Of a stretch of 44,339 nucleotides of DNA, positions 39,299-44,339 are shown piece after piece; position 1 is the first letter of the stretch, and each line of letters begins with the position of its first letter. Below the pieces are notes generated by a model. That model saw only the letters and a program-made list of their open reading frames with translations, was not told the DNA's origin and did not search any database. The position numbers were made by a program, and so were the translations under genes. The stretch is from a virus, in IMG/VR virus record IMGVR_UViG_3300045944_000135, positions 1 through 44,339 of that record; one strand, given 5' to 3'.

Positions 39299-39320
39299 GA
39301 AACCAACAGAAAGGATTATT

Positions 39321-39449
39321 GTGTCTACGTTGCTACGTCCAGTCCGCTTCGTCGGCCGGAATCGAGACGTCGTCTATCGCGCCGCCATCGTTTGGGGTGT
39401 GATCTTCACGCTCGACGCCGCCGCCAAGAAGCTCAAGGACACCAACTAG
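39321..39449 (+). CDS. Small basic membrane-associated peptide
   Basis: A 42-residue peptide from GTG 39321 after AAAGGATTATT. RPVRFVGRNRDVVYRAAIVW, then GVIFTLDAAAKKLKDTN gives a basic N-terminus and a moderately hydrophobic helix. Codon choice is richer in G and C than in its neighbours. It has its own promoter and terminator, which argues that it is expressed. Function unknown. Confidence 0.6.
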   Translation: MSTLLRPVRFVGRNRDVVYRAAIVWGVIFTLDAAAKKLKDTN

Positions 39450-39467
39450 TCAGATAACCTGACAGAA

Positions 39468-39500
39468 AGAGAGTCCCAACACGGGATTCTCTTTTTTTTT
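39468..39500 (+). terminator. Intrinsic terminator
   Basis: AGAGAGTCCC (39468-39477) pairs with GGGATTCTCT (39483-39492), one wobble, with a run of nine T to 39500. CGCG of the next promoter starts at 39501. Confidence 0.85.
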
Positions 39501-39524
39501 CGCGAGAAAAACACATACTATAAT
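39501..39524 (+). promoter_or_regulatory. Promoter-like element, copy 5
   Basis: CGCG (39501-39504), 14 bp with AAAACA, TATAAT (39519-39524), GA. It stands between a terminator upstream and a hairpin-plus-T-run leader downstream. Confidence 0.72.
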
Positions 39525-39605
39525 GAGAGGAAAGTATGTCATTGCGACTGCTTTGGGGTTAGGTATATCATTGCGATTGCCTAATCCACCTCTCATTTTT
39601 TTTCA
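39522..39605 (+). terminator. Structured leader ending in hairpin and T-run
   Basis: AATGAGAGG (39522-39530) pairs perfectly with CCTCTCATT (39589-39597), followed by a T-run. Inside, GGTTAGG can pair with CCTAATCC, and TCATTGCGA(C/T)TGC occurs twice. The ribosome binding site (TAGGAG) of the next gene lies just downstream. As with copy 1, the 5' arm overlaps the -10 hexamer. Confidence 0.62.
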
Positions 39606-39622
39606 ACCTATAGGAGTAAATT

Positions 39623-39997
39623 ATGCCAACAGTTAAGCATGAACATGAAATTGCCAAGCTCGATCAGGTAACTACAAAGATCAAAGCACACTGGCGCAAG
39701 AACAAAAAGCTCTACATCGGTATCGGGATTGGAGCTGCTATCGCAGTGATTGTTATTCGCAGGCCAGTATCGATCGCGCCTGTGTTTAACAATAACAATA
39801 CAGTCATTACTGATCTGTCGCGTCGTGGTCATCCCGGTTATATCGTCAGATGCAAAGAAACGGGAGAAGTATTCGCTAGTATAAATCGAACATCAGATCT
39901 TATGAACCTTAACTATGGAAATCTGGTGTCGCATTTGAAAGGTAGACTACCTGCAGTTGGTGGGTACACATTTGAAATCCTTGGAGAAGCTATCTGA
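39623..39997 (+). CDS. Membrane-anchored protein with NUMOD1-like domain
   Basis: A 124-residue protein from ATG 39623. A basic N-terminal part (KIKAHWRKNKK) leads to one membrane helix (LYIGIGIGAAIAVIVI, about 36-51), a linker, then YIVRCKETGEVFASINRTSD, LMNLNYGNLVSHLKGRLPAV and GGYTFEILG. This last part resembles the NUMOD1 helix-turn-helix module of homing endonucleases, here without a nuclease. A DNA-binding unit on a membrane anchor is unusual. Alternatively, the module may have another role. Confidence 0.7.
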   Translation: MPTVKHEHEIAKLDQVTTKIKAHWRKNKKLYIGIGIGAAIAVIVIRRPVSIAPVFNNNNTVITDLSRRGHPGYIVRCKETGEVFASINRTSDLMNLNYGNLVSHLKGRLPAVGGYTFEILGEAI

Positions 39998-40001
39998 GAT
40001 T

Positions 40002-40025
40002 CGCGACAAAAACAATCATTGTAAT
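40002..40025 (+). promoter_or_regulatory. Promoter-like element, copy 6
   Basis: CGCG (40002-40005), 14 bp with AAAACA, then TGTAAT (40020-40025), GA. It is followed by another structured leader. Confidence 0.65.
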
Positions 40026-40087
40026 GAGGTGAAGACTCGATATGAAGTCGTTCGCAGCTGGGTCTGCGCGCCTCTTTTTTTATTTTT
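40026..40087 (+). terminator. Structured leader ending in T-run
   Basis: GAGGTG (40026-40031) can pair with CGCCTC just before the T-run; between them are GACT...AGTC and CGCAG-CTGGGT-CTGCG hairpins, giving a three-way junction. The T-run is followed by AAGGAGGTGCT of the next gene. Confidence 0.55.
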
Positions 40088-40100
40088 CTAAGGAGGTGCT

Positions 40101-40253
40101 ATGTATCCCGTAGTCGTTGTGCAAGAACGCAAATCGTACGGCTTCTTCAAATTTCTTGGAGATTGCATCATGGTCTTGCTCACCTGGGGGCTGTGGTTGA
40201 TCTGGATCTTCGTTCGAGAGATGCGCAAGTCCAACCGTCCTTACATCTGTTGA
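40101..40253 (+). CDS. Small single-pass membrane protein
   Basis: A 50-residue protein from ATG 40101 after AAGGAGGTGCT. VVVQERKSYGFFKFLGDCIM precedes a helix VLLTWGLWLIWIFVREM, with a basic tail. The 'YGFFKF...LWLIWIFVREMR' arrangement is one I recall from many actinobacterial phages. Function unknown. Confidence 0.68.
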   Translation: MYPVVVVQERKSYGFFKFLGDCIMVLLTWGLWLIWIFVREMRKSNRPYIC

Positions 40254-40259
40254 GGTATC

Positions 40260-40430
40260 ATGGGTAGTAGAAGAAACTCACGTATGTATCGAGTAGTCTT
40301 AGTTTTTCCACTCGGAGAAACTAAGTCAGTATTTGTCAAGGCCAAAAATCAACGAGGAGCAGAAAGGCGTGCCCTGAGAAAATACCCGAATGCAATCCAA
40401 GTAGATCGTTCACCCTATCCACAAAGTTGA
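40260..40430 (+). CDS. Small basic protein
   Basis: A 56-residue protein from ATG 40260, 6 bp after the preceding stop. Beta strands (MYRVVLVFPLGETKSVFVKA) and a basic helix (GAERRALRKYPNAIQVDR) suggest a small alpha/beta fold (beta-beta-alpha-beta). No family recognised. Confidence 0.62.
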   Translation: MGSRRNSRMYRVVLVFPLGETKSVFVKAKNQRGAERRALRKYPNAIQVDRSPYPQS

Positions 40431-40441
40431 GAGGATTATAA

Positions 40442-41242
40442 ATGGGATTGACTGGACTAACTCAGTTGGTTCAACGAGCTAAGTTCTTGGTGAATGAGAA
40501 TTCGGCTACGATTCTGACAGGTATGGGCGTCGCCGGTACCGTCTCGACCGCCTATATGACAGGACGGGCAACGTTCAAAGCCGCCAAGATTCTTGAGAAA
40601 GAACAGCTATTGATCGCTTCCGAGGAGAAGGAAAATACCGATGCTCCTCGAGTCCTAACACTGCCTAGTAAGATCAAGCTGGTCTGGCGGCTCTATATTC
40701 CACCGGTTGTGGTAGGCGCAAGCACAATTGCCAGTATCATCATGGCCAACCGCTTCGCCTCGAAGAAGATCGCTGCTTTGACGATCGCCTCGGGAATCTC
40801 GGATCGAGCTCTCCAGGAATACAAGGAGAAAGTAGCACAGAGGCTGAGCGAGAACGATCGAACTAAGGTTCGTGACGAAATCGCCCAGGATCGTGTGAGT
40901 AAGAATCCGCCCAATGGCCGAGAGATCATCCTAGCGGGTACGGGCGAAGTTCTCTGCTACGACATGGTGACTGGACGCTATTTCCAGAGCTCGGTCGAAG
41001 AGATCAAGCGAGCCGAGAACAAAATCAATCATCAGCTGCTCAATTACATGCACGCCAGTTTGAGCGAGTTCTACGATGAGATTGGTCTGCCGCCGACGTC
41101 GTATACAGATTCAGTGGGCTGGAACTTGAACAATCGGCTGGAAGTGGTGTTCTCGACCGTCATGTCCACCGATCAGCGTCCGTGCGTAGCGATCGACTTT
41201 CTGCATCCGCCGGTTGCCGACTATGCGAATGTCTATGACTGA
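40442..41242 (+). CDS. DUF6353-like membrane protein A
   Basis: A 266-residue protein from ATG 40442 after GAGAGGATTATAA. Two hydrophobic helices, NSATILTGMGVAGTVSTAYM (about 20-39) and YIPPVVVGASTIASIIMANR (about 84-103), precede a helical segment (ASGISDRALQEYKEKVAQRL) and a soluble C-terminal domain. The product at 43147 has the same order, so the two are paralogues. The family is common in siphophages with no established function. A membrane-associated role during infection is the only safe inference. Confidence 0.82.
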   Translation: MGLTGLTQLVQRAKFLVNENSATILTGMGVAGTVSTAYMTGRATFKAAKILEKEQLLIASEEKENTDAPRVLTLPSKIKLVWRLYIPPVVVGASTIASIIMANRFASKKIAALTIASGISDRALQEYKEKVAQRLSENDRTKVRDEIAQDRVSKNPPNGREIILAGTGEVLCYDMVTGRYFQSSVEEIKRAENKINHQLLNYMHASLSEFYDEIGLPPTSYTDSVGWNLNNRLEVVFSTVMSTDQRPCVAIDFLHPPVADYANVYD

Positions 41243-41310
41243 AGAGCAGAGCAGGCCCAGCGTAGACATGAGGATGGCCCGTTAAGTAGATATCTGTAGA
41301 AAGGACAGGT

Positions 41311-41835
41311 GTGCTCAAAAAGACCATTACCTACGAAGACTTTAATGGAGAAACAGTTAGCGAAGACTTCTTTTTCCATCTATCGAAAGCTGAGCTAGTC
41401 GAGCTCGAGATGAGTCACAAGGGTGGTCTATCGGAAAGTTTACAGCGAATCATCAAGGCAGAAGATAATGCAGCTCTGATCAAGGAGTTCAAGAACTTGA
41501 TCTTAAGCTCCTATGGAAAGCGTTCGGACGATGGTAAGCGATTCGTCAAGAATGAGCAAGTGCGTGAGGAATTTGTCTCAACTGAGGCCTATTCGGCATT
41601 GTTCATGGAACTGGTTACGGACACAGATGCTGCGATCGAGTTCGTAAAAGGTGTGATTCCCTCAAATCTATCGGAAGAAACGGCAAAAGTGACAGCTCTC
41701 GAAGCGGTTCCCCAGCCGGAGCCAAGAATTGTAAGTCCGGCAGAAGTCAAAGAGATGTCAGCTGAAGATCTACAAGCTTTGGGAGCTGAAATTCAAGCTG
41801 GCAAAGTAGTGCTGGGGAAAGAGGATTCGCAGTAA
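41311..41835 (+). CDS. Conserved phage protein (DFNGE...FFFHLSKAELVELE type)
   Basis: A 174-residue soluble protein from GTG 41311 after GAAAGGACAGGT. KTITYEDFNGETVSEDFFFH, then LSKAELVELEMSHKGGLSES and KNLILSSYGKRSDDGKRFVK and TEAYSALFMELVTDTDAAIE are segments I recall from a widespread phage family. It is sometimes annotated as tail assembly related, though its position here outside the tail genes does not support that. Its C-terminus is acidic and proline-rich. Promoter copy 7 overlaps its end. Confidence 0.78.
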   Translation: MLKKTITYEDFNGETVSEDFFFHLSKAELVELEMSHKGGLSESLQRIIKAEDNAALIKEFKNLILSSYGKRSDDGKRFVKNEQVREEFVSTEAYSALFMELVTDTDAAIEFVKGVIPSNLSEETAKVTALEAVPQPEPRIVSPAEVKEMSAEDLQALGAEIQAGKVVLGKEDSQ

Positions 41836-41851
41836 AAACACTCCATATAAT
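41828..41851 (+). promoter_or_regulatory. Promoter-like element, copy 7
   Basis: CGCA (41828-41831), 14 bp with AAAACA, TATAAT (41846-41851), GA. It overlaps the last codons of the preceding gene. Confidence 0.68.
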
Positions 41852-41875
41852 GAAACCACTACTTGAGGAGTAGAT

Positions 41876-42130
41876 ATGTCAGACAAGCTCGCTGTTATTA
41901 AGTTGGCTAGTCATGTCGTTGTCAGCTTCAGTGTGATGAAGGTAGTCGGAGATTTCGTGAAGGCAAATACGCTTGCTGTAACCAGAGCCCAACAGATTCA
42001 GGTTGCAATCGGCAGCTTTGTCCTTGCCTCGATGGTCTCCGACTTCGCCGTCAATCACGTGCATGCTTACATCGACCAGATGGTCACCTGGTATCAGAAC
42101 CGAGAACAGTCAGACGAAACACCTGCATAA
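41876..42130 (+). CDS. Two-helix membrane protein
   Basis: An 84-residue protein from ATG 41876 after TTGAGGAGTAGAT. Two hydrophobic stretches: KLASHVVVSFSVMKVVGDFV and QVAIGSFVLASMVSDFAVNH. The C-terminus is soluble and acidic. Holin-like topology is possible, but the likely holin is at 20345. It is followed by the structured RNA at 42136. Confidence 0.72.
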   Translation: MSDKLAVIKLASHVVVSFSVMKVVGDFVKANTLAVTRAQQIQVAIGSFVLASMVSDFAVNHVHAYIDQMVTWYQNREQSDETPA

Positions 42131-42135
42131 GTAGT

Positions 42136-42256
42136 AAAAAAGAAGAGTTCTATGAAGGGTATTGTAAGCTGATAAGCTGTAAATACAGTAAGGAACCGAT
42201 AAGCAGATAACTTACGGGCCTCTACAATACCTTTCACGGAACTCTTCTTTTTTTTC
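42136..42256 (+). ncRNA. Candidate structured RNA with 29-bp outer helix
   Basis: In a 151-bp gap, AAAAAAGAAGAGTTC (42136-42150) pairs perfectly with 42239-42253, and TGAAGGGTATTGTA (42153-42166) pairs with 42223-42236 (one wobble), giving about 29 bp with one small internal loop. The enclosed 56 bases can form AGCT-GATA-AGCT, CTGT-AAAT-ACAG and GTAAG/CTTAC (42188-42192 with 42211-42215), and contain GATAA three times. A T-run follows to about 42263. It may be a small RNA, a readthrough terminator or a leader for the gene at 42282. Confidence 0.65.
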
Positions 42257-42281
42257 TTTTTTTGTCTAATCTAAGGACGAA

Positions 42282-42911
42282 ATGGACCATCCTGAATATC
42301 CGCCAAATAGTGAAGCAAGCAAAAGAGAGCCAGAAGATAAGAATATCGAGCGTGTCACCTCTGGCGAGGTCGTTCGAAAGAAGAAATCGCTTCGAAAGCA
42401 GTTCTCAGAGACATTTGTTGCTGGTGATGCCAGAAGTGCTGTTCGATATGTCCTATTAGACGTATTGCTTCCAGCAGCAAAGGACATGATCGTCGAGGCG
42501 GGAGCTCAGGGTATTGAGAAGTTGATTTTTGGAGACTCTCGTCGCTATCGAGGATCTTCGCCTCCGCAATCGGGCCCGACAGGCTATGTCAGTTACAATC
42601 GCTATTCTGGTCCGATGAGAAGCATAATGTCTTCTTCTCAACGAGTGATGAGTCGTCAGGCACGTGCTCGACACGATTTCGATGAGATCGTATTGGAATC
42701 GAGAACGGAAGCTGAAGAAGTAATCGACCGACTATTTGACTTGGTGAGCCGATATGAATCCGCAACTGTTGCAGATCTGTACGAACTTGTGGGCCTCGCC
42801 TCTTCGCACACAGATCATAAGTGGGGTTGGACCGATCTTCGCGGGGCAGGCGTTTCCCGGGTCCGCGGTGGTTATCTACTGGATCTTCCAGATCCCCATC
42901 CTCTCAACTAA
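42282..42911 (+). CDS. Conserved phage protein with basic N-terminus
   Basis: A 209-residue protein from ATG 42282 after TAAGGACGAA. An acidic-basic N-terminus (REPEDKNIERVTSGEVVRKK) leads to a helix ARSAVRYVLLDVLLPAAKDM and EAGAQGIEKLIFGDSRR, a Ser/Gly/Arg-rich linker, and a C-terminal globular domain (FDEIVLESRTEAEEVIDRLF to HKWGWTDLRGAGVSRVRGGY). I recall this protein in many siphophages; no function is known. The central helix could be membrane-peripheral. Confidence 0.8.
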   Translation: MDHPEYPPNSEASKREPEDKNIERVTSGEVVRKKKSLRKQFSETFVAGDARSAVRYVLLDVLLPAAKDMIVEAGAQGIEKLIFGDSRRYRGSSPPQSGPTGYVSYNRYSGPMRSIMSSSQRVMSRQARARHDFDEIVLESRTEAEEVIDRLFDLVSRYESATVADLYELVGLASSHTDHKWGWTDLRGAGVSRVRGGYLLDLPDPHPLN

Positions 42912-42916
42912 AGTAG

Positions 42917-43147
42917 GTGATCGCAACGCCTAAGAAAATCGAGATCAAAGAATTTGCACACCGTGTAGAACGTTTATGTGATTTTCTTCTTGCGCAAATA
43001 AATACAGAAGTAAGTGGAGATAAAGATATTCTGATAATTAAAGATCTGAAAGAAGATGCAGCAGATCTTCAATTTGATCATATTGACGTTCCAGCAAATT
43101 TAGAGGGTCTCGATAACTATATGAAGGGTCTAGATAAGGAGTCATAA
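42917..43147 (+). CDS. Small acidic protein
   Basis: A 76-residue protein from GTG 42917, 5 bp after the preceding stop; no other start fits well and the ribosome binding site is weak. Helical (EFAHRVERLCDFLLAQINTE) and acidic (DIDVPANLEGLDNYMK-type end). It shares one base with the next start. Function unknown. Confidence 0.6.
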   Translation: MIATPKKIEIKEFAHRVERLCDFLLAQINTEVSGDKDILIIKDLKEDAADLQFDHIDVPANLEGLDNYMKGLDKES

Positions 43148-44070
43148 TGAAGTTCGTTTCGGAAGCGATTACGAGAAAGGTCGCTCGAAGCACGCTGCTC
43201 GTGCAAAAGAATTCTCCAGGACTTCTTTTTGGTGTGGGCATCGTAGGCGTAGTGGGAAGTACTGTTCTAGCTTGTCGAGCCACTCTCAAGATGGAAACTA
43301 TTCTCAACGAAGCAAATGAGAAGATGAATATGGCTCGGGATCTCCAGCATGACGAGTACAGCGAAATCGATCGTCGACGAGATCTTACACTTATCCGTGT
43401 TCAGACAAGTGTCAAGATCGTCAAGTCATATGCTCCGGCAATTATCGTTGGTGGACTTTCAATCGCCGCCCTGACGAAGTCTCATAACATTCTGACCCGG
43501 CGTAACGCAGCCTTGACGGCGGCCTACGCAGCTCTCGATCGAGGTTTCAAAGAATATCGTGCTCGCGTAGTTGCCAAATATGGCGAAGAAGAGGATCGGA
43601 ATCTTCGCTATGGCACCAGAGAAGTTAAGACGATCGACCCTGAGACCAAAGAAGAAAAGATAACCGTGCGGGTGGCGCCTGGAGAGCCATCGATCTATGC
43701 ACGTTTCTTTGATCAGAACTCAACTCTCTGGAGCAAGAATCCAGAGTACAATCTGATCTTTCTGAAAGCACAACAGAACTATGCCAACGATTTGCTGAAA
43801 GCTCGTGGCCATATATTTCTGAATGAAGTATACGATATGGTCGGAATTGAGAGAACTCAAGCTGGATCTATAGTTGGTTGGATTGTTTCCCGTAATGGAG
43901 GTACCGATAACTTCGTCAATTTCGGCGTCTTCGATGGTAAAACTCAAGCTGCTCGGGATTTTGTCAACGGCTTTGAGGGAGCCATTCTGCTCGATTTCAA
44001 TGTCGACGGCGTAATTTACGATAAAATCGAAGGGGATATGGAGGCTTTGTCATGGCAACTGGGTCACTGA
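43147..44070 (+). CDS. DUF6353-like membrane protein B
   Basis: A 307-residue protein from ATG 43147. Two hydrophobic helices, GLLFGVGIVGVVGSTVLACR (about 25-44) and SYAPAIIVGGLSIAALTKSH (about 98-117), then TAAYAALDRGFKEYRARVVA and a soluble C-terminal domain (LLKARGHIFLNEVYDMVGIE, ending ALSWQLGH). It shares the order of parts with the 40442 product, including a YMHASLSEFYDEIGL-like counterpart (HIFLNEVYDMVGIE). The two probably arose by duplication. It overlaps the junction gene by 19 bp. Confidence 0.82.
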   Translation: MKFVSEAITRKVARSTLLVQKNSPGLLFGVGIVGVVGSTVLACRATLKMETILNEANEKMNMARDLQHDEYSEIDRRRDLTLIRVQTSVKIVKSYAPAIIVGGLSIAALTKSHNILTRRNAALTAAYAALDRGFKEYRARVVAKYGEEEDRNLRYGTREVKTIDPETKEEKITVRVAPGEPSIYARFFDQNSTLWSKNPEYNLIFLKAQQNYANDLLKARGHIFLNEVYDMVGIERTQAGSIVGWIVSRNGGTDNFVNFGVFDGKTQAARDFVNGFEGAILLDFNVDGVIYDKIEGDMEALSWQLGH

Positions 44071-44339
44071 CCGAGCAAGTTACCGAGCAAGTAGCGGATC
44101 ATCTCGAAGATGCAGCACAGGTGACCCGACAGATCGACAAAGCTCGTATCGGGCTTATCGCCGGAGGATTCCTTGTCGGAGCTGCTGTCGGATTCTATCT
44201 CGGTTATCGCTTCAATCAAAAAAAGATCCGAGCAGAAGAAATAAAACGGGCTGATAAAGCTATTGATGAAATGCGTGAGTATTATCACGAGCACTATACG
44301 ATCTTGAAGCCATCTCCGGAGGAAGTAGTCAAGGAGAAG
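44052..44339 (+). CDS. N-terminal part of the junction-spanning membrane protein
   Basis: ATG 44052 opens the frame that continues into bases 1-612 after removal of the duplicated end. The N-terminus (TGSLTEQVTEQVADHLEDAA) is acidic and helical, followed by the membrane helix GLIAGGFLVGAAVGFYLGY and a basic stretch (RFNQKKIRAEEIKR). It belongs to the same 242-residue product as the entry at 1-612 and should be annotated once on the circular map. Confidence 0.85.
   Translation, partial: MATGSLTEQVTEQVADHLEDAAQVTRQIDKARIGLIAGGFLVGAAVGFYLGYRFNQKKIRAEEIKRADKAIDEMREYYHEHYTILKPSPEEVVKEK
44169..44339. repeat. Terminal direct repeat, right copy
   Basis: Identical to bases 1-171 except C at 44213 for T at 45, a third-position change that leaves Phe unchanged. 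Confidence 0.93.

Noticed and set aside
41235-41285. 16-residue frame after the first DUF6353-like gene (MTEEQSRPSVDMRMAR)
   Set aside because: It overlaps the stop but is too short and has no hydrophobic or motif content to support it.
1-44339. CRISPR array, insertion sequence or integrase
   Set aside because: No regularly spaced repeats, no transposase or recombinase motif seen in any frame.

Overview
The window is one complete, circularly closed phage genome. Bases 44169-44339 repeat bases 1-171 with a single silent difference (T45 versus C44213), so the unique length is about 44,168 bp, and one gene runs across the artificial junction (44052 into 1-612). Every gene I can support is on the + strand, usually with 1-50 bp overlaps or very short gaps. 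I see no integrase, no repressor and no tRNA, so a lytic lifestyle is the simplest reading. The structural genes (HK97-type terminase, portal, protease-capsid fusion, tape measure, Dit, ReqiPepy6 Gp37-like tail protein) indicate a long-tailed siphovirus-type member of Caudoviricetes. The CHAP endolysin with two peptidoglycan-binding modules, the strong AGGAGG-type ribosome binding sites and the Gp37-like tail protein suggest a Gram-positive host, perhaps an actinomycete. That host call is an inference and weak. TAA, TAG and TGA are all used as stops.

Layout. (1) 0.6-5.4 kb holds replication: a 1257-residue protein that appears to join a D5/SF3-type helicase, an AEP primase and a family B DNA polymerase with proofreading exonuclease, followed by a candidate ssDNA-binding protein. 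(2) 5.4-9.4 kb is a run of very small genes (single-helix membrane peptides, zinc ribbons, a basic peptide, conserved hypotheticals), interrupted at about 7.2-7.73 kb by a gene-free block that folds into many long perfect helices and is probably a large non-coding RNA. (3) 9.3-15.4 kb carries an SF2 helicase, an AT-rich gap with repeats that may be the origin, a NUMOD4/HNH-like protein, two PD-(D/E)XK nucleases and an 887-residue protein with the DFDGD motif of multisubunit-type RNA polymerases plus three helix-turn-helix segments. (4) 15.5-21.6 kb has a small terminase-like gene, HNH nuclease, baseplate/fibre genes with collagen repeats and HxH motifs, endolysin, putative holin and a head-tail connector. 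(5) 21.6-38.3 kb is the main virion block: large terminase, portal, protease-capsid fusion, neck proteins, two tail-tube paralogues around a tail assembly chaperone, a glycine-rich protein, tape measure and distal tail proteins. (6) 38.3-44.3 kb (and across the junction) is dominated by predicted membrane proteins, including two DUF6353-like paralogues.

Regulation. A conserved promoter-like element recurs in the last region and at 5.8 and 11.4 kb: CGCG, exactly 14 bp, then a TATAAT-like hexamer and usually GA, with ACA at a fixed place inside the 14 bp. Several copies sit against or inside terminator-like hairpins whose T-runs directly precede a ribosome binding site. A second structured RNA candidate with a 29-bp outer helix lies at 42136-42256. 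Together these suggest that short, separately promoted units are insulated from one another, and that RNA structure has an unusually large role in this phage.
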